The notes under the pieces were generated by a model. That model was not told where the DNA came from. It saw only the letters and a list, made by a program, of their open reading frames with translations, and did no database searches. DNA of 64,000 nt from Novosphingobium sp. 9U (GTDB lineage: Bacteria; Pseudomonadota; Alphaproteobacteria; Sphingomonadales; Sphingomonadaceae): positions 2,093,285-2,157,284 of the forward strand of contig NZ_LR732469.1 in assembly GCF_902506425.1 (NCBI RefSeq). Direction: 5' to 3'. Shown here piece after piece: positions 9,191 through 17,970 of this stretch. Position 1 is the first letter of the stretch, and the number at the start of each line of letters is the position of its first letter. Position numbers and translations under genes: made by a program.

Positions 9191-9637
9191 TCAGAACAGG
9201 TAGCGCATCTTGATGTTGAGATGCTCGCCGAAGCCGTTGACGGGGAAAGCGGCGCTGTCGAAGCGGGGCGGCCCCATCATCACCGGCGCGTCCTGCGAAA
9301 AGCCGAAACCCTCGCGCGGGATCATCAGTCGCTTGTCGAGCTTGCCGTTCGCGTTCTCGTCATGGATCAGCGCGATAGCGTAGCGGCCAGCGCCGACCTT
9401 GCCGAAGTCCAGCGACGGTGCGGCCGCCGGCACGATCAGGCGCTTGGCCGCGGGATCGTTCTGGCAGTTGGGGAACTTGTCTGGCCGCATCGTCAGGCAG
9501 GCGAGGATCTGCCCCTTGGCGGAGCGCAAGCCGGTGACGGAGGCACTGACGTCGGTACTCGGCTGCACCGCGCCCACCAGAGCGGGCGCGGCCGCAACGA
9601 CGATCAGGGCGCCGAGAGCCCGCGATCGGTCGCGCAA
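9191..9637 (-). CDS. DUF2141 domain protein, secreted
   Basis: Small exported protein of about 148 residues with the DUF2141 pattern: a beta-rich domain with VTGLRSAKGQILACLT near the start and YAIALIHDENANGKLD in the middle, ending in a phenylalanine-rich GFGFSQDAPV section. I choose the TTG at 9637 because it gives a compact signal peptide (MRDRSR, then a hydrophobic core ending VGAVQ); the ATG at 9676 would extend the n-region and overlap the upstream gene by 73 bp. With TTG the overlap with the fatty acid hydroxylase stop is 34 bp. The function of DUF2141 proteins is not known; they sit in the periplasm or outer envelope. Confidence 0.8.
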   Translation of the reverse strand: MRDRSRALGALIVVAAAPALVGAVQPSTDVSASVTGLRSAKGQILACLTMRPDKFPNCQNDPAAKRLIVPAAAPSLDFGKVGAGRYAIALIHDENANGKLDKRLMIPREGFGFSQDAPVMMGPPRFDSAAFPVNGFGEHLNIKMRYLF

Positions 9638-10326
9638 AGGTGATCCCAGAACCGGAAGTAGAGGCCGTAGTTGCATTTGTACTGCTCGTGATGGCGCTGA
9701 TGGTGGCTGGCCGTTATCAGCCAGTGTCCCAACGACGAATTAATGAGCCAACGCGGGAACATCTCCCACCCCATGTGGTTGGTTATGCCCATTACCGTCA
9801 TCACGAGCAAGACAATGCCGAGCACGGCGACGTGGATCGGCACGAAAAACACCAGCGCGGGCACCACCACGGCGCCGGTGATCGCCTCCAGAGGATGAAA
9901 GCTCATCGCTGCCCAGGCTGTCGGCGGCCGGCTGGCGTGGTGCACGGCATGGGCCGCCGCGAACACCTTGGGCCGGTGCATCCAGCGATGGGTCCAGTAG
10001 AACCAGGTGTCGTGCAGGAACAGGTAGACGAATAGCGAGCCCGGCAGCCACCACAGCGGGTAGGCATGCACATCGGTGTAGATGCGTGTCCACCCTCGCG
10101 ACTGCCAGCCCCAGGCCGCCACGCCGGCAGGCACGCCGTAGATGGCGGCGGAGAGCAGCGACCAGCGCAGTTCGCTGCCGATCTGCTTGTTCATGCCCCG
10201 GTAGAGGCCGGGCCGCACGCGCGAGGTGATCCAGGCGAACAGGCCGCTGGTCAGCAGATAACGCACGCCGACGATCGCGGTCATGGCGAGCGCGGAAAGC
10301 GTTACGGCGATTAGGGCTTGAGCCAT
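9604..10326 (-). CDS. Sterol desaturase / fatty acid hydroxylase family membrane protein
   Basis: Integral membrane di-iron enzyme that hydroxylates or desaturates a lipid. All histidine clusters of the family are present: HDTWFYWTHRWMH, HAVHH and HHQRHHEQYKCNYG, with hydrophobic helices between them and a tryptophan-rich N-terminal half. At 240 residues it is a typical bacterial single-domain member. Substrates in bacteria include fatty acids, carotenoids, hopanoids and sterol-like lipids; context (DUF2141 secreted protein and an MFS exporter downstream in the same unit) does not settle which. First gene of the leftward operon. Confidence 0.9.
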   Translation of the reverse strand: MAQALIAVTLSALAMTAIVGVRYLLTSGLFAWITSRVRPGLYRGMNKQIGSELRWSLLSAAIYGVPAGVAAWGWQSRGWTRIYTDVHAYPLWWLPGSLFVYLFLHDTWFYWTHRWMHRPKVFAAAHAVHHASRPPTAWAAMSFHPLEAITGAVVVPALVFFVPIHVAVLGIVLLVMTVMGITNHMGWEMFPRWLINSSLGHWLITASHHQRHHEQYKCNYGLYFRFWDHLCATDRGLSAP

Positions 10327-10442
10327 GCGCGGCTTATGCCCTCTGTTACATGTAAGGCATAGCGCGTTCTAGAACGCAGCCGTCGCAAGCCCCTCCACCG
10401 CCGCCGCAGGCAGTGGTGGAGGGGCTTGACCTCTTCACTCGA

Positions 10443-11912
10443 TCAACCAGCGCGGCGAACGCTGCCCTTGTGCGCGCCGACGGTCTTGGGTCCACGCGGA
10501 CGGAAGCTGCGCTTCTGCCCGTCGCCCTGTGCGCGATCACCAACAGGACGCTCACCCTGCGGACGGTCCGAGCGCGGACGATCGTCGCGGCGCTTCTCGC
10601 CTTCAGGACGCGGGCCCTGCGGACGACCGCCACGCTGGCCACCCTGGCGCTCACCCGAGCGGCCACCGCCCTGGCCACCACGGGCATGCGGGTTGCGCTG
10701 CTCGGTCTCGGTGGTCTTGCGCGAGGGTGCGGGCAGGCGCGCGGCCTGGCGCTGGAAGTCCTCGGGCAGCGGCAGCGGCATCAACTTGACGCGAGTCAGC
10801 TTCTCGATGTCGCGCAGGTAAGCCTTTTCGTCCGGTGCGACGTAGCTAACGGCAATGCCGTCGGCACCGTTGCGCGCGGTGCGGCCGATGCGGTGGACGT
10901 ACTGCTCGGCGACGTTGGGCAGCTCGAAGTTGTAGACGTGGCTGACGCCCGAAACGTCGATGCCGCGCGCCGCAATGTCGGTGGCGACCAGCACGCGGAC
11001 GGTGCCCTGGCGGAACCCGCCGAGCGCCGCGGTGCGCTGCGCCTGGCTCTTGTTGCCGTGGATCGCGGCGGCGGGGATGCCGGCCGTCATCAGGTGGCGC
11101 ACGATGCGGTCGGCCCCGTGCTTGGTGCGGCTGAACACCAGCGCGCGGTCGATCTTGCTGACGCCGTCCTCATCCTTGGCGAGGCCATCGCGCAAGTTGA
11201 TGGTGAGCAGCGCCTGCTTCTCGGCCTGGTTGATGTAGACGCCGAACTGCTCGACGCGCTCTGCCGTGGTCGACTGCGGTGCGACTTCAACCTTGACCGG
11301 ATTGTTGATGAATTGGCGGCCCAGGTCGGCGATCGCCTGCGGCATGGTCGCCGAGAAGAACAGGCTCTGGCGCTCCTTGGGCAGCATCGCAGCCACACGC
11401 TTCAGGGCGTGGATGAAGCCGAGGTCCATCATCTGGTCGGCTTCGTCGAGCACGAAGATCTCGACATGGCGCAGCGTCAGCGCGCGCTGGTCGATCAAAT
11501 CGAGCAGGCGGCCGGGGGTGGCGACCAGCACGTCGGTGCCGCGCTCCAGGGCACGCGCCTGCTTGCCGACGGGCACGCCGCCAAACACGCACTGCACGTT
11601 GAGCGCCAGGTACTTGGCATAGCCGCGCATGTTCTCGGCGATCTGCGCCGCCAGCTCACGCGTGGGGCTGAGGATCAGCATGCGGCATCCGGCGTTCTGG
11701 CGCGGGCGGGCGTCGGCGGCCAGGCGGTGAAGCGAGGGCAGCGAGAAGGCCGCGGTCTTGCCGGTGCCGGTCTGCGCAATGCCGAGCAGATCTCGCCCTT
11801 CCATCAGCGCGGGGATCGCCTGGCGCTGAATGGGGGTGGGATCGGCATAGCCCTTGGTTTCGAGCGCACGAAGAATGGGCTCGGCCAAGCCGAGATCGGA
11901 AAAATAGGACAT
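10443..11912 (-). CDS. DEAD-box ATP-dependent RNA helicase (RhlE-like)
   Basis: Unwinds structured RNA, probably in ribosome assembly or mRNA decay. From ATG 11912 (MSYFSDLGL) the 489-residue protein carries every core motif: Q-motif PTPIQ, AQTGTGKT (46-53), PTRELA, DEAD (156-159), SAT (187-189), ATDIAARGID and HRIGRTAR (340-347). From about residue 400 it has an arginine/glycine/glutamine-rich basic tail (RSGERQGGQRGGRPQGPRP type), probably an RNA-binding extension. The frame is open upstream of the chosen start but homology begins at MSYFSDL. The 282-bp gap upstream (11913-12194) holds no gene I can support; it is probably a long leader as seen in cold-inducible helicases. Confidence 0.94.
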   Translation of the reverse strand: MSYFSDLGLAEPILRALETKGYADPTPIQRQAIPALMEGRDLLGIAQTGTGKTAAFSLPSLHRLAADARPRQNAGCRMLILSPTRELAAQIAENMRGYAKYLALNVQCVFGGVPVGKQARALERGTDVLVATPGRLLDLIDQRALTLRHVEIFVLDEADQMMDLGFIHALKRVAAMLPKERQSLFFSATMPQAIADLGRQFINNPVKVEVAPQSTTAERVEQFGVYINQAEKQALLTINLRDGLAKDEDGVSKIDRALVFSRTKHGADRIVRHLMTAGIPAAAIHGNKSQAQRTAALGGFRQGTVRVLVATDIAARGIDVSGVSHVYNFELPNVAEQYVHRIGRTARNGADGIAVSYVAPDEKAYLRDIEKLTRVKLMPLPLPEDFQRQAARLPAPSRKTTETEQRNPHARGGQGGGRSGERQGGQRGGRPQGPRPEGEKRRDDRPRSDRPQGERPVGDRAQGDGQKRSFRPRGPKTVGAHKGSVRRAG

Positions 11913-12194
11913 GGAAGTCTTTCGCGTATTCGCGTGGCGCGCGAAGATCACGCGCACATCGCAAGGGTTCGTTCGATGCGACCCTGCGTGAAAAGGAAGC
12001 TGGTTGGGCAACCGCTCATCCGGGCCGGTCTTCGGCTTGGGCCGGGACCTCACGCTGCCAACGGATTGCGGCGCACCTCGAAGGTCACGCTCGCCGATTG
12101 CCCCGGCCATGTAGGTGATATTGCGAGCAAGCGCAAGATAATTGCGGAGCTAGCCGGCGCTGCCGCTAGCCCTCGTCTGAATGGAAGGCAACGA

Positions 12195-13550
12195 TCAGGC
12201 CGCCACTGCCTCCTTGGCGTCCTTCTTCTTGCCGCCCTTCTTGTCCTTGGCCTCTTTCTGCTCCGGACCGTCGACCAGCGTCTGCACCGCCTTGGATGTC
12301 GCCACGGTGCCAAGCTCGGTTAGGGCGAAGTGGTTGGCCTCGATCTCGGCCAAGTCATAGACGTAGTTTACCATCACGCCGTGCGCCTGGCGCTGCCCAT
12401 TCTCCGACAAGTCGGCATTGGCGTGGATCGCCTCCAGCCGCGCGCCGTTGCCGAGATGAAAACGCGCCACCGGGTCGAGCGGCTGGCCGCCCTTGCCCTT
12501 GGCGGTGACGAGGTACTTGGCCCCCAGGCTGCGCAAGTCGGCAGCGCCCGGGACGCGTTCGGCGGCTTCGGGCTCCTTGGCGAGCCACTTGGCGAAACCG
12601 GGCACCGGCGACAGGGTTGCGAACGTGTTCAACTGCGGCATTTCCTGCTGCAGCAGGCCAACCACCCGCTTGATCAGGTAATTGCCGAAGGGAATGCCCT
12701 TGAGCCCCGTGCGGCAGTTGTTGATGGAGTAGAAGATCGCGCAGCTCGCATCGCTGGGATCGACCGTCTCGCGCTCTTCGGCGATGATCTGGTGGATGGC
12801 GCTGGGCAGTTCCCTGGTCAGCGCGACTTCGACGAAGATCAACGGATCATCCATCATCTGCGGGTGGAAGAAGCCATAGCAGCGCCGGTCGATGGGCTCG
12901 ACCCGGCGGCGCAAGTCGTCCCAGCCGCGAATTTGGTGCACTGCCTCGTAGCGGATGATGCGCTCCAGCAAGCAGGCAGGCGAGTCCCATGAGATGCGGC
13001 GCAGTTCCAGGAAGCCGGCGTTGAACCAGTTGGTGAACGCACCTTCCAGGTCGCGATCGAACGCCGCCAGACTTGCGCTCTTGGGCGCGGCGAGCAGATC
13101 CTCACGCATGCCGATGAGCCGTTCGGTCCCTTGCGGCGCCAGGTTGAGCACCCGGATCAGCTTCTGGCTGGGCGATTCGGTTGCCTCGTGCAGCGCCCGC
13201 GCGCTAGCCTCGTCGTGCAGCTGTGCCCACTTGGCGATCGCCTTTTCGATAGCCTCGGCATCCGCCGGATGAGCATCGTGGATCTTGCCGAGGAACTCCT
13301 GCCGAGCCGCGATATCGCTGGCTTCGTAGAGGTCGAAGAAGGCCGAAGCCAGCGCCGGACCGGACGCGCGGCCGCGCAGCGAGAGCAGCGCATCGGCCAG
13401 GTCGAGCAGGCTTTCCCCCTCGTTCTCAGGGCGCGGCGCCACGCCGATGCCGCGCAGCATCTTGCCCAGGCCCGAGGCCATCAGGAGGTCGAGCGCGCTG
13501 CGCTTGCGTGCCGGGCTATCTACCTTGGTGCGGGTTCGGGCCGTGTTCAT
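12195..13550 (-). CDS. Malonyl-CoA decarboxylase
   Basis: Decarboxylates malonyl-CoA to acetyl-CoA, lowering malonyl-CoA or recycling malonate. The 451-residue protein matches the MCD family along its length: a helical N-terminal domain (FFDLYEASDIAARQEF, NLAPQGTERLIGMREDLLA), then a catalytic GNAT-like domain with RRCYGFFHPQMMDDPLIFVEVALT, IFYSINNCRTGLKGIPFGNYLIKRVV and FATLSPVPGFAKWL; the serine in LSPVPGF and a histidine in GARLEAIHANAD are near the active site in this family. The lysine-rich tail (EAKDKKGGKKKDAKE) is not conserved. No malonyl-CoA synthetase (matB) is adjacent, so its malonyl-CoA probably comes from acetyl-CoA carboxylase, whose full operon is about 9 kb away. Confidence 0.95.
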   Translation of the reverse strand: MNTARTRTKVDSPARKRSALDLLMASGLGKMLRGIGVAPRPENEGESLLDLADALLSLRGRASGPALASAFFDLYEASDIAARQEFLGKIHDAHPADAEAIEKAIAKWAQLHDEASARALHEATESPSQKLIRVLNLAPQGTERLIGMREDLLAAPKSASLAAFDRDLEGAFTNWFNAGFLELRRISWDSPACLLERIIRYEAVHQIRGWDDLRRRVEPIDRRCYGFFHPQMMDDPLIFVEVALTRELPSAIHQIIAEERETVDPSDASCAIFYSINNCRTGLKGIPFGNYLIKRVVGLLQQEMPQLNTFATLSPVPGFAKWLAKEPEAAERVPGAADLRSLGAKYLVTAKGKGGQPLDPVARFHLGNGARLEAIHANADLSENGQRQAHGVMVNYVYDLAEIEANHFALTELGTVATSKAVQTLVDGPEQKEAKDKKGGKKKDAKEAVAA

Positions 13551-13747
13551 GGTGCGAGCACCCCTTCTTGCAAGCGGACCGGCCGCAGCCCGTCCCTGAG
13601 TCGACGAAGGCTATCATGAGGGTTCCGACAGCTGTGTGACAAGCCCAGCACCTCCAGCTTCGCCGGGGCGAAGACGAGCGCTGCCGGGAACAACGTCATA
13701 GCGGCGTTGCGAGGGTTCGGACGGGAAGTTCGCCCTCGCCGCTGTCG

Positions 13748-13963
13748 TCAGGCCTCTCTATCGCTCTGGGGCAGACCCGGCAGGATCGCCCAGACGCCAT
13801 CGACGTTGCGCGCCACCGTGAAGATGAACTCGCCGTCGCGGATCACGCGCGCGGCGTTCCACCCATAGCCATAGACCTGATTCAACAAGTCGCGCGGGCC
13901 ATCGGCGACCAGCTCTTCGGGTTCGTAGTCGTGCTCATCTGGGATGAGAGTGTAAGTCGGCAT
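13748..13963 (-). CDS. Small conserved acidic protein, unknown function
   Basis: A 71-residue protein beginning MPTYTLIPDEHDYEPEELV, with an acidic N-terminus, an aromatic middle (QVYGYGWNAARVIRDGEFIFTVARN) and GVWAILPGLPQ near the end. No signal peptide or membrane segment. It lies 83 bp downstream of the OPT transporter stop on the same strand and may be co-transcribed. Its frame is also open upstream through the OPT gene, which would give a false fusion; the ATG at 13963 is the sensible start. I do not recognise a family. Confidence 0.6.
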   Translation of the reverse strand: MPTYTLIPDEHDYEPEELVADGPRDLLNQVYGYGWNAARVIRDGEFIFTVARNVDGVWAILPGLPQSDREA

Positions 13964-14046
13964 GCTCGCCCTCTTGCCCCGGCGCATGCCGATCCAACCC
14001 GCTACGGCCTGTCGAGTTCCAGATCGCTCGTCATCGGCGGCGCGGC

Positions 14047-16017
14047 TCAAGCGCGGCTGCGGCGCACCGTCTGCTGGTAGAGCAGGCCGGTCAGCACCGC
14101 GAAGACCAGCGTCCCGCCGATCAGCGCGATGCTGGGCGCAAGCCCCGTCGTCAACGCGAGCGGGCTGTCGGAGCCAGTCACCGCCACGATGCCGGCGAAG
14201 GCGACGCCCCACAGGCTTTCGCCCACGATCATCCCGGTTGCGGTCAGCACGCCCATGCGCAGCCCGCTCTCGGGCTTGCGGCTGCGCTGCGCCCAGCGGT
14301 CGTAGAACCAGCCGAGGATCGAGCCGATCACCACCGGCAGGATCACCGCCATCGGCAGGTAGATGCCGATGCCGACGGCCAGCGGAGGGAAGCGCAGCAG
14401 CCGCGCCTTGCCCATCAGCTCGTCGAAGATCACGAAAGCAACGCCCGCAAGAGCGCCGTACTCGATCATCGGCCAGTTGAGATCGCCGCCGAGCACGCCT
14501 TGTGCCAGCGCCGAGATCAGCCCGGCCTGCGGAGCGGACAGTGCATTCGGCCCTGCTCCGGGCGCGCCAACGAAGCCGAAGGCGGTGTTCAGCAGATCGA
14601 GGACGGGAGGGATGACGAGGCTGCCGAACACCACGCCGATGATCAGCGCGACCTGCTGCTTCCACGGCGTGGCCCCGACCAGCTGGCCGGTCTTGAGGTC
14701 CTGCAGATTGTCGTTGGAGATCGTCGAGACACCGAATACCACGCCGGTCACGATCAGAGCGTAGGCGATGAGCGCGCGGGTGGTCTCGGGCGGGCTCTCG
14801 CGCCCGAACAGGGCGGCCAGCAGCAGCGCGGCGGCGAGCACGGCGAGGATGCCGATGGCCGAGACGGGCGAGTTCGACGCCCCGATCAGTCCCGCCATGT
14901 AGCCGCACACCGCCGCCACCAGCATGCCGAGCACCAGCACGAACAGGAGCGAACCCGCGACCAGCAGCAGCGTCGATCCTGCGAGCGGCCCCGCCTGCAG
15001 GGTCGACCACAGCAGCCACGCGATCGGCACGAGCAGCGCGAGTACTCCGCCGATCACGGTCGCGATCGGCAGGTCCCGCTCTTCCAAAGCCAAGGCCTCG
15101 CCGCCATGGCGCGCGCGGCTGGCCTGGAAGGCGGAGCGTACGCCGCCGATCACCGGCGCGGCGATCTTGATCAGCGTCCAGATCGCCGCCACGCCTATGA
15201 CCCCGGCTCCGAAGAACCGCACATCCGCGCGGAACACGGTGTTGGCCCAAGTCTCCACGTCGCCGGGGAGCGGATGGTGCCCGGTGAGGATCGGCAGCAG
15301 CACCCACCAGCCAGTCACCAGCCCCAGCAGCTGCGCCATGCCGACCGACAGGCCGACGAGGTGGCCCACACCGAGCAGTGCGAACGAAAGCCCGCCGGCG
15401 ATGCCGGTCGCGCCGGCGCCGGCGCGGAACCAGGCCGCAGCCTCGGCAACGACGAGCCTGGTCTGCGTCAGGATGGCGAAGCCGGCCGAAGCCACGCTTC
15501 CCGCGACGAGCAACCACAGCCCGTTCGCGCTCTCCTCCGCGCCCATGTCGCTCGCCGCGCCGACCTTGAGCACTTCGGCAGCGGCGCGGCCTTCGGGGTA
15601 GGGTAGGTCGGTGTCGATGACCAAGGCGCGGCGGAGCGGGACCGAGAACATGACGCCCAGGATGCCGCCCAGACCGGTGATCGCCGCGGTGGTCACATAG
15701 GGGAAGCCCTGCCACCAGCCGATCATCACCAGGCCGGGGAGCACGAAGATGATTGCGGCCAGGGTGCCCGCAGCGCTGGCGATGGTCTGGACGATGTTGT
15801 TTTCCAGGATGCTGCTGCCGGGCAAGTATCGCAGCACCGCCATCGAGATTACCGCCGCCGGGATCGAGGTCGCGAAAGTCAGGCCGACCTTGAGGCCCAG
15901 ATAGACGTTCGCCGCGGTGAACAGCAGCGTGATGATCCCGCCCAGGACAACGCCGCGGATCGTCAGTTCGGCAAGCGGTTTGGCGTGTGGCGCGCTCAAG
16001 TCGGTTCTCTCAGGCAT
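14047..16017 (-). CDS. OPT-family oligopeptide transporter
   Basis: Large inner-membrane transporter with about 14-16 hydrophobic helices in 656 residues (from MPERTDLS, ATG at 16017; an in-frame ATG at 16041 adds 8 residues). The N-terminal TIRGVVLGGIITLLFTAANVYLGLK is the signature first helix of the prokaryotic OPT group, and PYPEGRAAAEVLK followed by GGLLGVMFSVP-like segments are also typical. Family members move peptides, glutathione-like compounds or metal chelates by proton symport; the substrate here is unknown. It lies 37 bp downstream of the sulfotransferase gene on the same strand. Confidence 0.92.
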   Translation of the reverse strand: MPERTDLSAPHAKPLAELTIRGVVLGGIITLLFTAANVYLGLKVGLTFATSIPAAVISMAVLRYLPGSSILENNIVQTIASAAGTLAAIIFVLPGLVMIGWWQGFPYVTTAAITGLGGILGVMFSVPLRRALVIDTDLPYPEGRAAAEVLKVGAASDMGAEESANGLWLLVAGSVASAGFAILTQTRLVVAEAAAWFRAGAGATGIAGGLSFALLGVGHLVGLSVGMAQLLGLVTGWWVLLPILTGHHPLPGDVETWANTVFRADVRFFGAGVIGVAAIWTLIKIAAPVIGGVRSAFQASRARHGGEALALEERDLPIATVIGGVLALLVPIAWLLWSTLQAGPLAGSTLLLVAGSLLFVLVLGMLVAAVCGYMAGLIGASNSPVSAIGILAVLAAALLLAALFGRESPPETTRALIAYALIVTGVVFGVSTISNDNLQDLKTGQLVGATPWKQQVALIIGVVFGSLVIPPVLDLLNTAFGFVGAPGAGPNALSAPQAGLISALAQGVLGGDLNWPMIEYGALAGVAFVIFDELMGKARLLRFPPLAVGIGIYLPMAVILPVVIGSILGWFYDRWAQRSRKPESGLRMGVLTATGMIVGESLWGVAFAGIVAVTGSDSPLALTTGLAPSIALIGGTLVFAVLTGLLYQQTVRRSRA

Positions 16018-16054
16018 GGCTGTTCGCGCAACCTGTCGCACAGACGCTGCGCAG

Positions 16055-17236
16055 TTACGAGTGCACTCCTTGCGATGCGCTCAGGCCTTCTCCTTCACTC
16101 GGGATGGCGAAGCGGCGGCGGTATTCGGCGAAGGTGGCCGTTACCACATCGTGGTCGAGCCCGTATTCGGCAAGGCTGTAGTCGTTGCGGCCGCGCGCGT
16201 TCTTGGGATTGGCGGCGTGCCAGCCCTGCACGGCAGTGGCGACACCCTCCGGCGTGTCGATGCCGAGGCCGGCATGGATCCGCCGCATCTCACCAACCGG
16301 GTCGGCTATGAGCGCGTAGTAGTCGACATGCACCACGCGGCCTCCCGCAGGACCGGCGTCGAAGGCCATGATACGTTCGACGTGCCGTGCGATGAAGGCG
16401 AGCATGTCCTGCCCGACCTCGCGCTTGTCCACCGGTGCGGCGGCGCGCTGGCTGCGCAGGTTCCACGTCATCTTTGCGATTGAGGCGACGACTTGCGCCG
16501 GATCGCGATGCGTCATCACGAAGCGCGCGTCAGGATGGACCTGCAGGATCTGATCCATCGCCAGCACATGGTTGGGGTACTTGAGCGCCCATGGCCGCGG
16601 TTCCGACCGCCACTGCAGGCATTGCAGCTGGCGCTTGTGGATGCGGTAGGTCTCGACCAGGTCTAGGCCGCTCAGCATCCACTCGAAGTAGGCCGGCACG
16701 CGGTAGAGGTTGTGGAGCCCGGCGGCGCCATAGCTCTGTTCCAGGAAAGCGTGGCATTCGTCGGAGCCATCCTCGTCATAGAGGTGCAGCGCCTCGAAGC
16801 CGTCGAAGTGCGCGCGTGCCTTCTGGATCTCCACCCAGGCGGCGCGGCGGCGTGTCACCGATGCCGGATCGAAGCCGGGCGGCGGCGCGGGCATGATCGA
16901 CTCCCAGGTCCTGATCAGGCGAAATCGCGGGTCGCGATCGAAGAGGTACTGGAAGTACGTGGTGCCGGAGCGCGGCAGGCCCATGAGGAAGACCGGGGCG
17001 ACGATCGGCTCCTCGGCGATCTCGGGGTATTGCTGCACCCACTTGGCGCTTTCGAGGCGGTTGATGCTGTCCGTCACCAGCATGCGCCGCGCCTGCGCCT
17101 CTCCTGCCGCCGACATGGGGAAAGTCTCGGCCAGCGAGGCGGTGAGGCGCGCCAGGTTCTCCGCGACGCCTGGGTCGGGATCGGCGATCCCGACGTGCGC
17201 CTCGGCCTCGGCGATGATCGCGGCAGCGTCCAGCAT
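16055..17236 (-). CDS. Sulfotransferase family protein (Sulfotransfer_3 type)
   Basis: Probable PAPS-dependent sulfotransferase. From the ATG at 17236, which has a strong GGAGG ribosome site 7 bp upstream, the 393-residue protein shows the 5'-phosphosulfate loop LPRSGTT (87-93) after the hydrophobic strand APVFLMG, and the 3'-phosphate region FVMTHRDPAQVVASI. Bacterial members with a FQYLF(D) helix and DECHAFLEQSY segment act on lipids or small molecules and are numerous in sphingomonads; the acceptor is not known. The gene precedes the OPT transporter on the same strand and is convergent with nothing; the TetR gene ends 44 bp upstream on the same strand. Confidence 0.88.
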   Translation of the reverse strand: MLDAAAIIAEAEAHVGIADPDPGVAENLARLTASLAETFPMSAAGEAQARRMLVTDSINRLESAKWVQQYPEIAEEPIVAPVFLMGLPRSGTTYFQYLFDRDPRFRLIRTWESIMPAPPPGFDPASVTRRRAAWVEIQKARAHFDGFEALHLYDEDGSDECHAFLEQSYGAAGLHNLYRVPAYFEWMLSGLDLVETYRIHKRQLQCLQWRSEPRPWALKYPNHVLAMDQILQVHPDARFVMTHRDPAQVVASIAKMTWNLRSQRAAAPVDKREVGQDMLAFIARHVERIMAFDAGPAGGRVVHVDYYALIADPVGEMRRIHAGLGIDTPEGVATAVQGWHAANPKNARGRNDYSLAEYGLDHDVVTATFAEYRRRFAIPSEGEGLSASQGVHS

Positions 17237-17280
17237 GTGTCCTCCCCTCTCCGCTCGTGCGGACGATGGCTGCATGGAGG

Positions 17281-17850
17281 CTAGGCGTCCACGGCGTCAC
17301 CGTCCACGAGAGCTTGCAGCGTCCGCGCGGCCCAGCGCTCGGATGGCGCAGAGATCGCGCCCTCGGCGAGCCCGTGCACTTGGAAGGTCAGCCCGGACAT
17401 GAGCCCGAACAGCATCGCCGCGCGTCCATGCGCATCGGGCGGGCCGAGCCATTCGACCAGCGGCGCGATCATGTGCTCCTCCCACACCCGCACGGCCACC
17501 TCGCGGGACTCAGGATCGGCGAGCGCCAGCATCAGAGTGGCGGTGATGGTCACGTTGCTGCGCTCGCGGATGAGGCGCGTCATCGTCTTGCCGAAGTCTT
17601 GCTTGCGCCAGGTGAAGACCGAGTTGGCGCGCAGGATCTCGATCAGCGCGGCCTCGAACAGCGCCGCCTTGGTCCCGAAGTATCGGACCGGCAGGGAAGA
17701 GGCGACGCCGGCACGCGCGGAAATGTCACGCAGGCCGGCTTGCGAGTAGCCGAACTCGGTGAAGACCTCGACCGCGGCGGCGAGGATGCGCGCCTTGGTG
17801 GCAACGGAATCGCGGCGCCGAACGTCCGGCCTGATCACAGCAGCGGTCAT
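17281..17850 (-). CDS. TetR-family transcriptional regulator
   Basis: A 189-residue repressor with an N-terminal helix-turn-helix (ATKARILAAAVEVFTEFGYSQAGLRDISARAGVASSLPVRYFGTKAAL split over residues about 18-62) and a helical ligand-binding domain. The ATG at 17850 gives the usual short N-terminal arm. It is divergent from the molybdopterin oxidoreductase (120-bp spacer) and the spacer holds three copies of a CAAGT(A/G)A(A/G)C half-site, so autoregulation and control of that oxidoreductase are likely. Inducer unknown. Confidence 0.92.
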   Translation of the reverse strand: MTAAVIRPDVRRRDSVATKARILAAAVEVFTEFGYSQAGLRDISARAGVASSLPVRYFGTKAALFEAALIEILRANSVFTWRKQDFGKTMTRLIRERSNVTITATLMLALADPESREVAVRVWEEHMIAPLVEWLGPPDAHGRAAMLFGLMSGLTFQVHGLAEGAISAPSERWAARTLQALVDGDAVDA

Positions 17851-17882
17851 CCCCAAGCGATAACGGCCCGACGGATCGCCCG

Positions 17883-17925
17883 CAAGTAAACAGCTGCTCA
17901 CTTGTGTTGAGCAATGGTTCACTTG
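17883..17925. promoter_or_regulatory. Candidate TetR operator array
   Basis: Between the divergent TetR and molybdopterin oxidoreductase genes are CAAGTAAAC (17883-17891), inverted GCTCACTTG (17896-17904) and inverted GTTCACTTG (17917-17925). The first two form an inverted repeat (7 of 9 positions complementary), and the second and third are direct copies 21 bp apart, i.e. two helical turns. This layout suits cooperative binding of two TetR dimers. Inferred from symmetry and position only. Confidence 0.55.
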
Positions 17926-17970
17926 TGCTATGCCGTGCAGCAACAACGAACGCGGGAACGGGAGAGAATC

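Noticed and set aside
11913..12194. A gene between helicase and malonyl-CoA decarboxylase
   Set aside because: No frame with a plausible start or coding pattern; treated as leader and spacer.
10413..12323. A 636-residue plus-strand frame over the helicase gene
   Set aside because: Antisense shadow of a clear DEAD-box helicase in GC-rich DNA; no initiation site or domain.
13748..15715. A 655-residue frame joining the small acidic protein to the OPT region
   Set aside because: The upstream part is the OPT gene read in another frame; the small protein has its own ATG.
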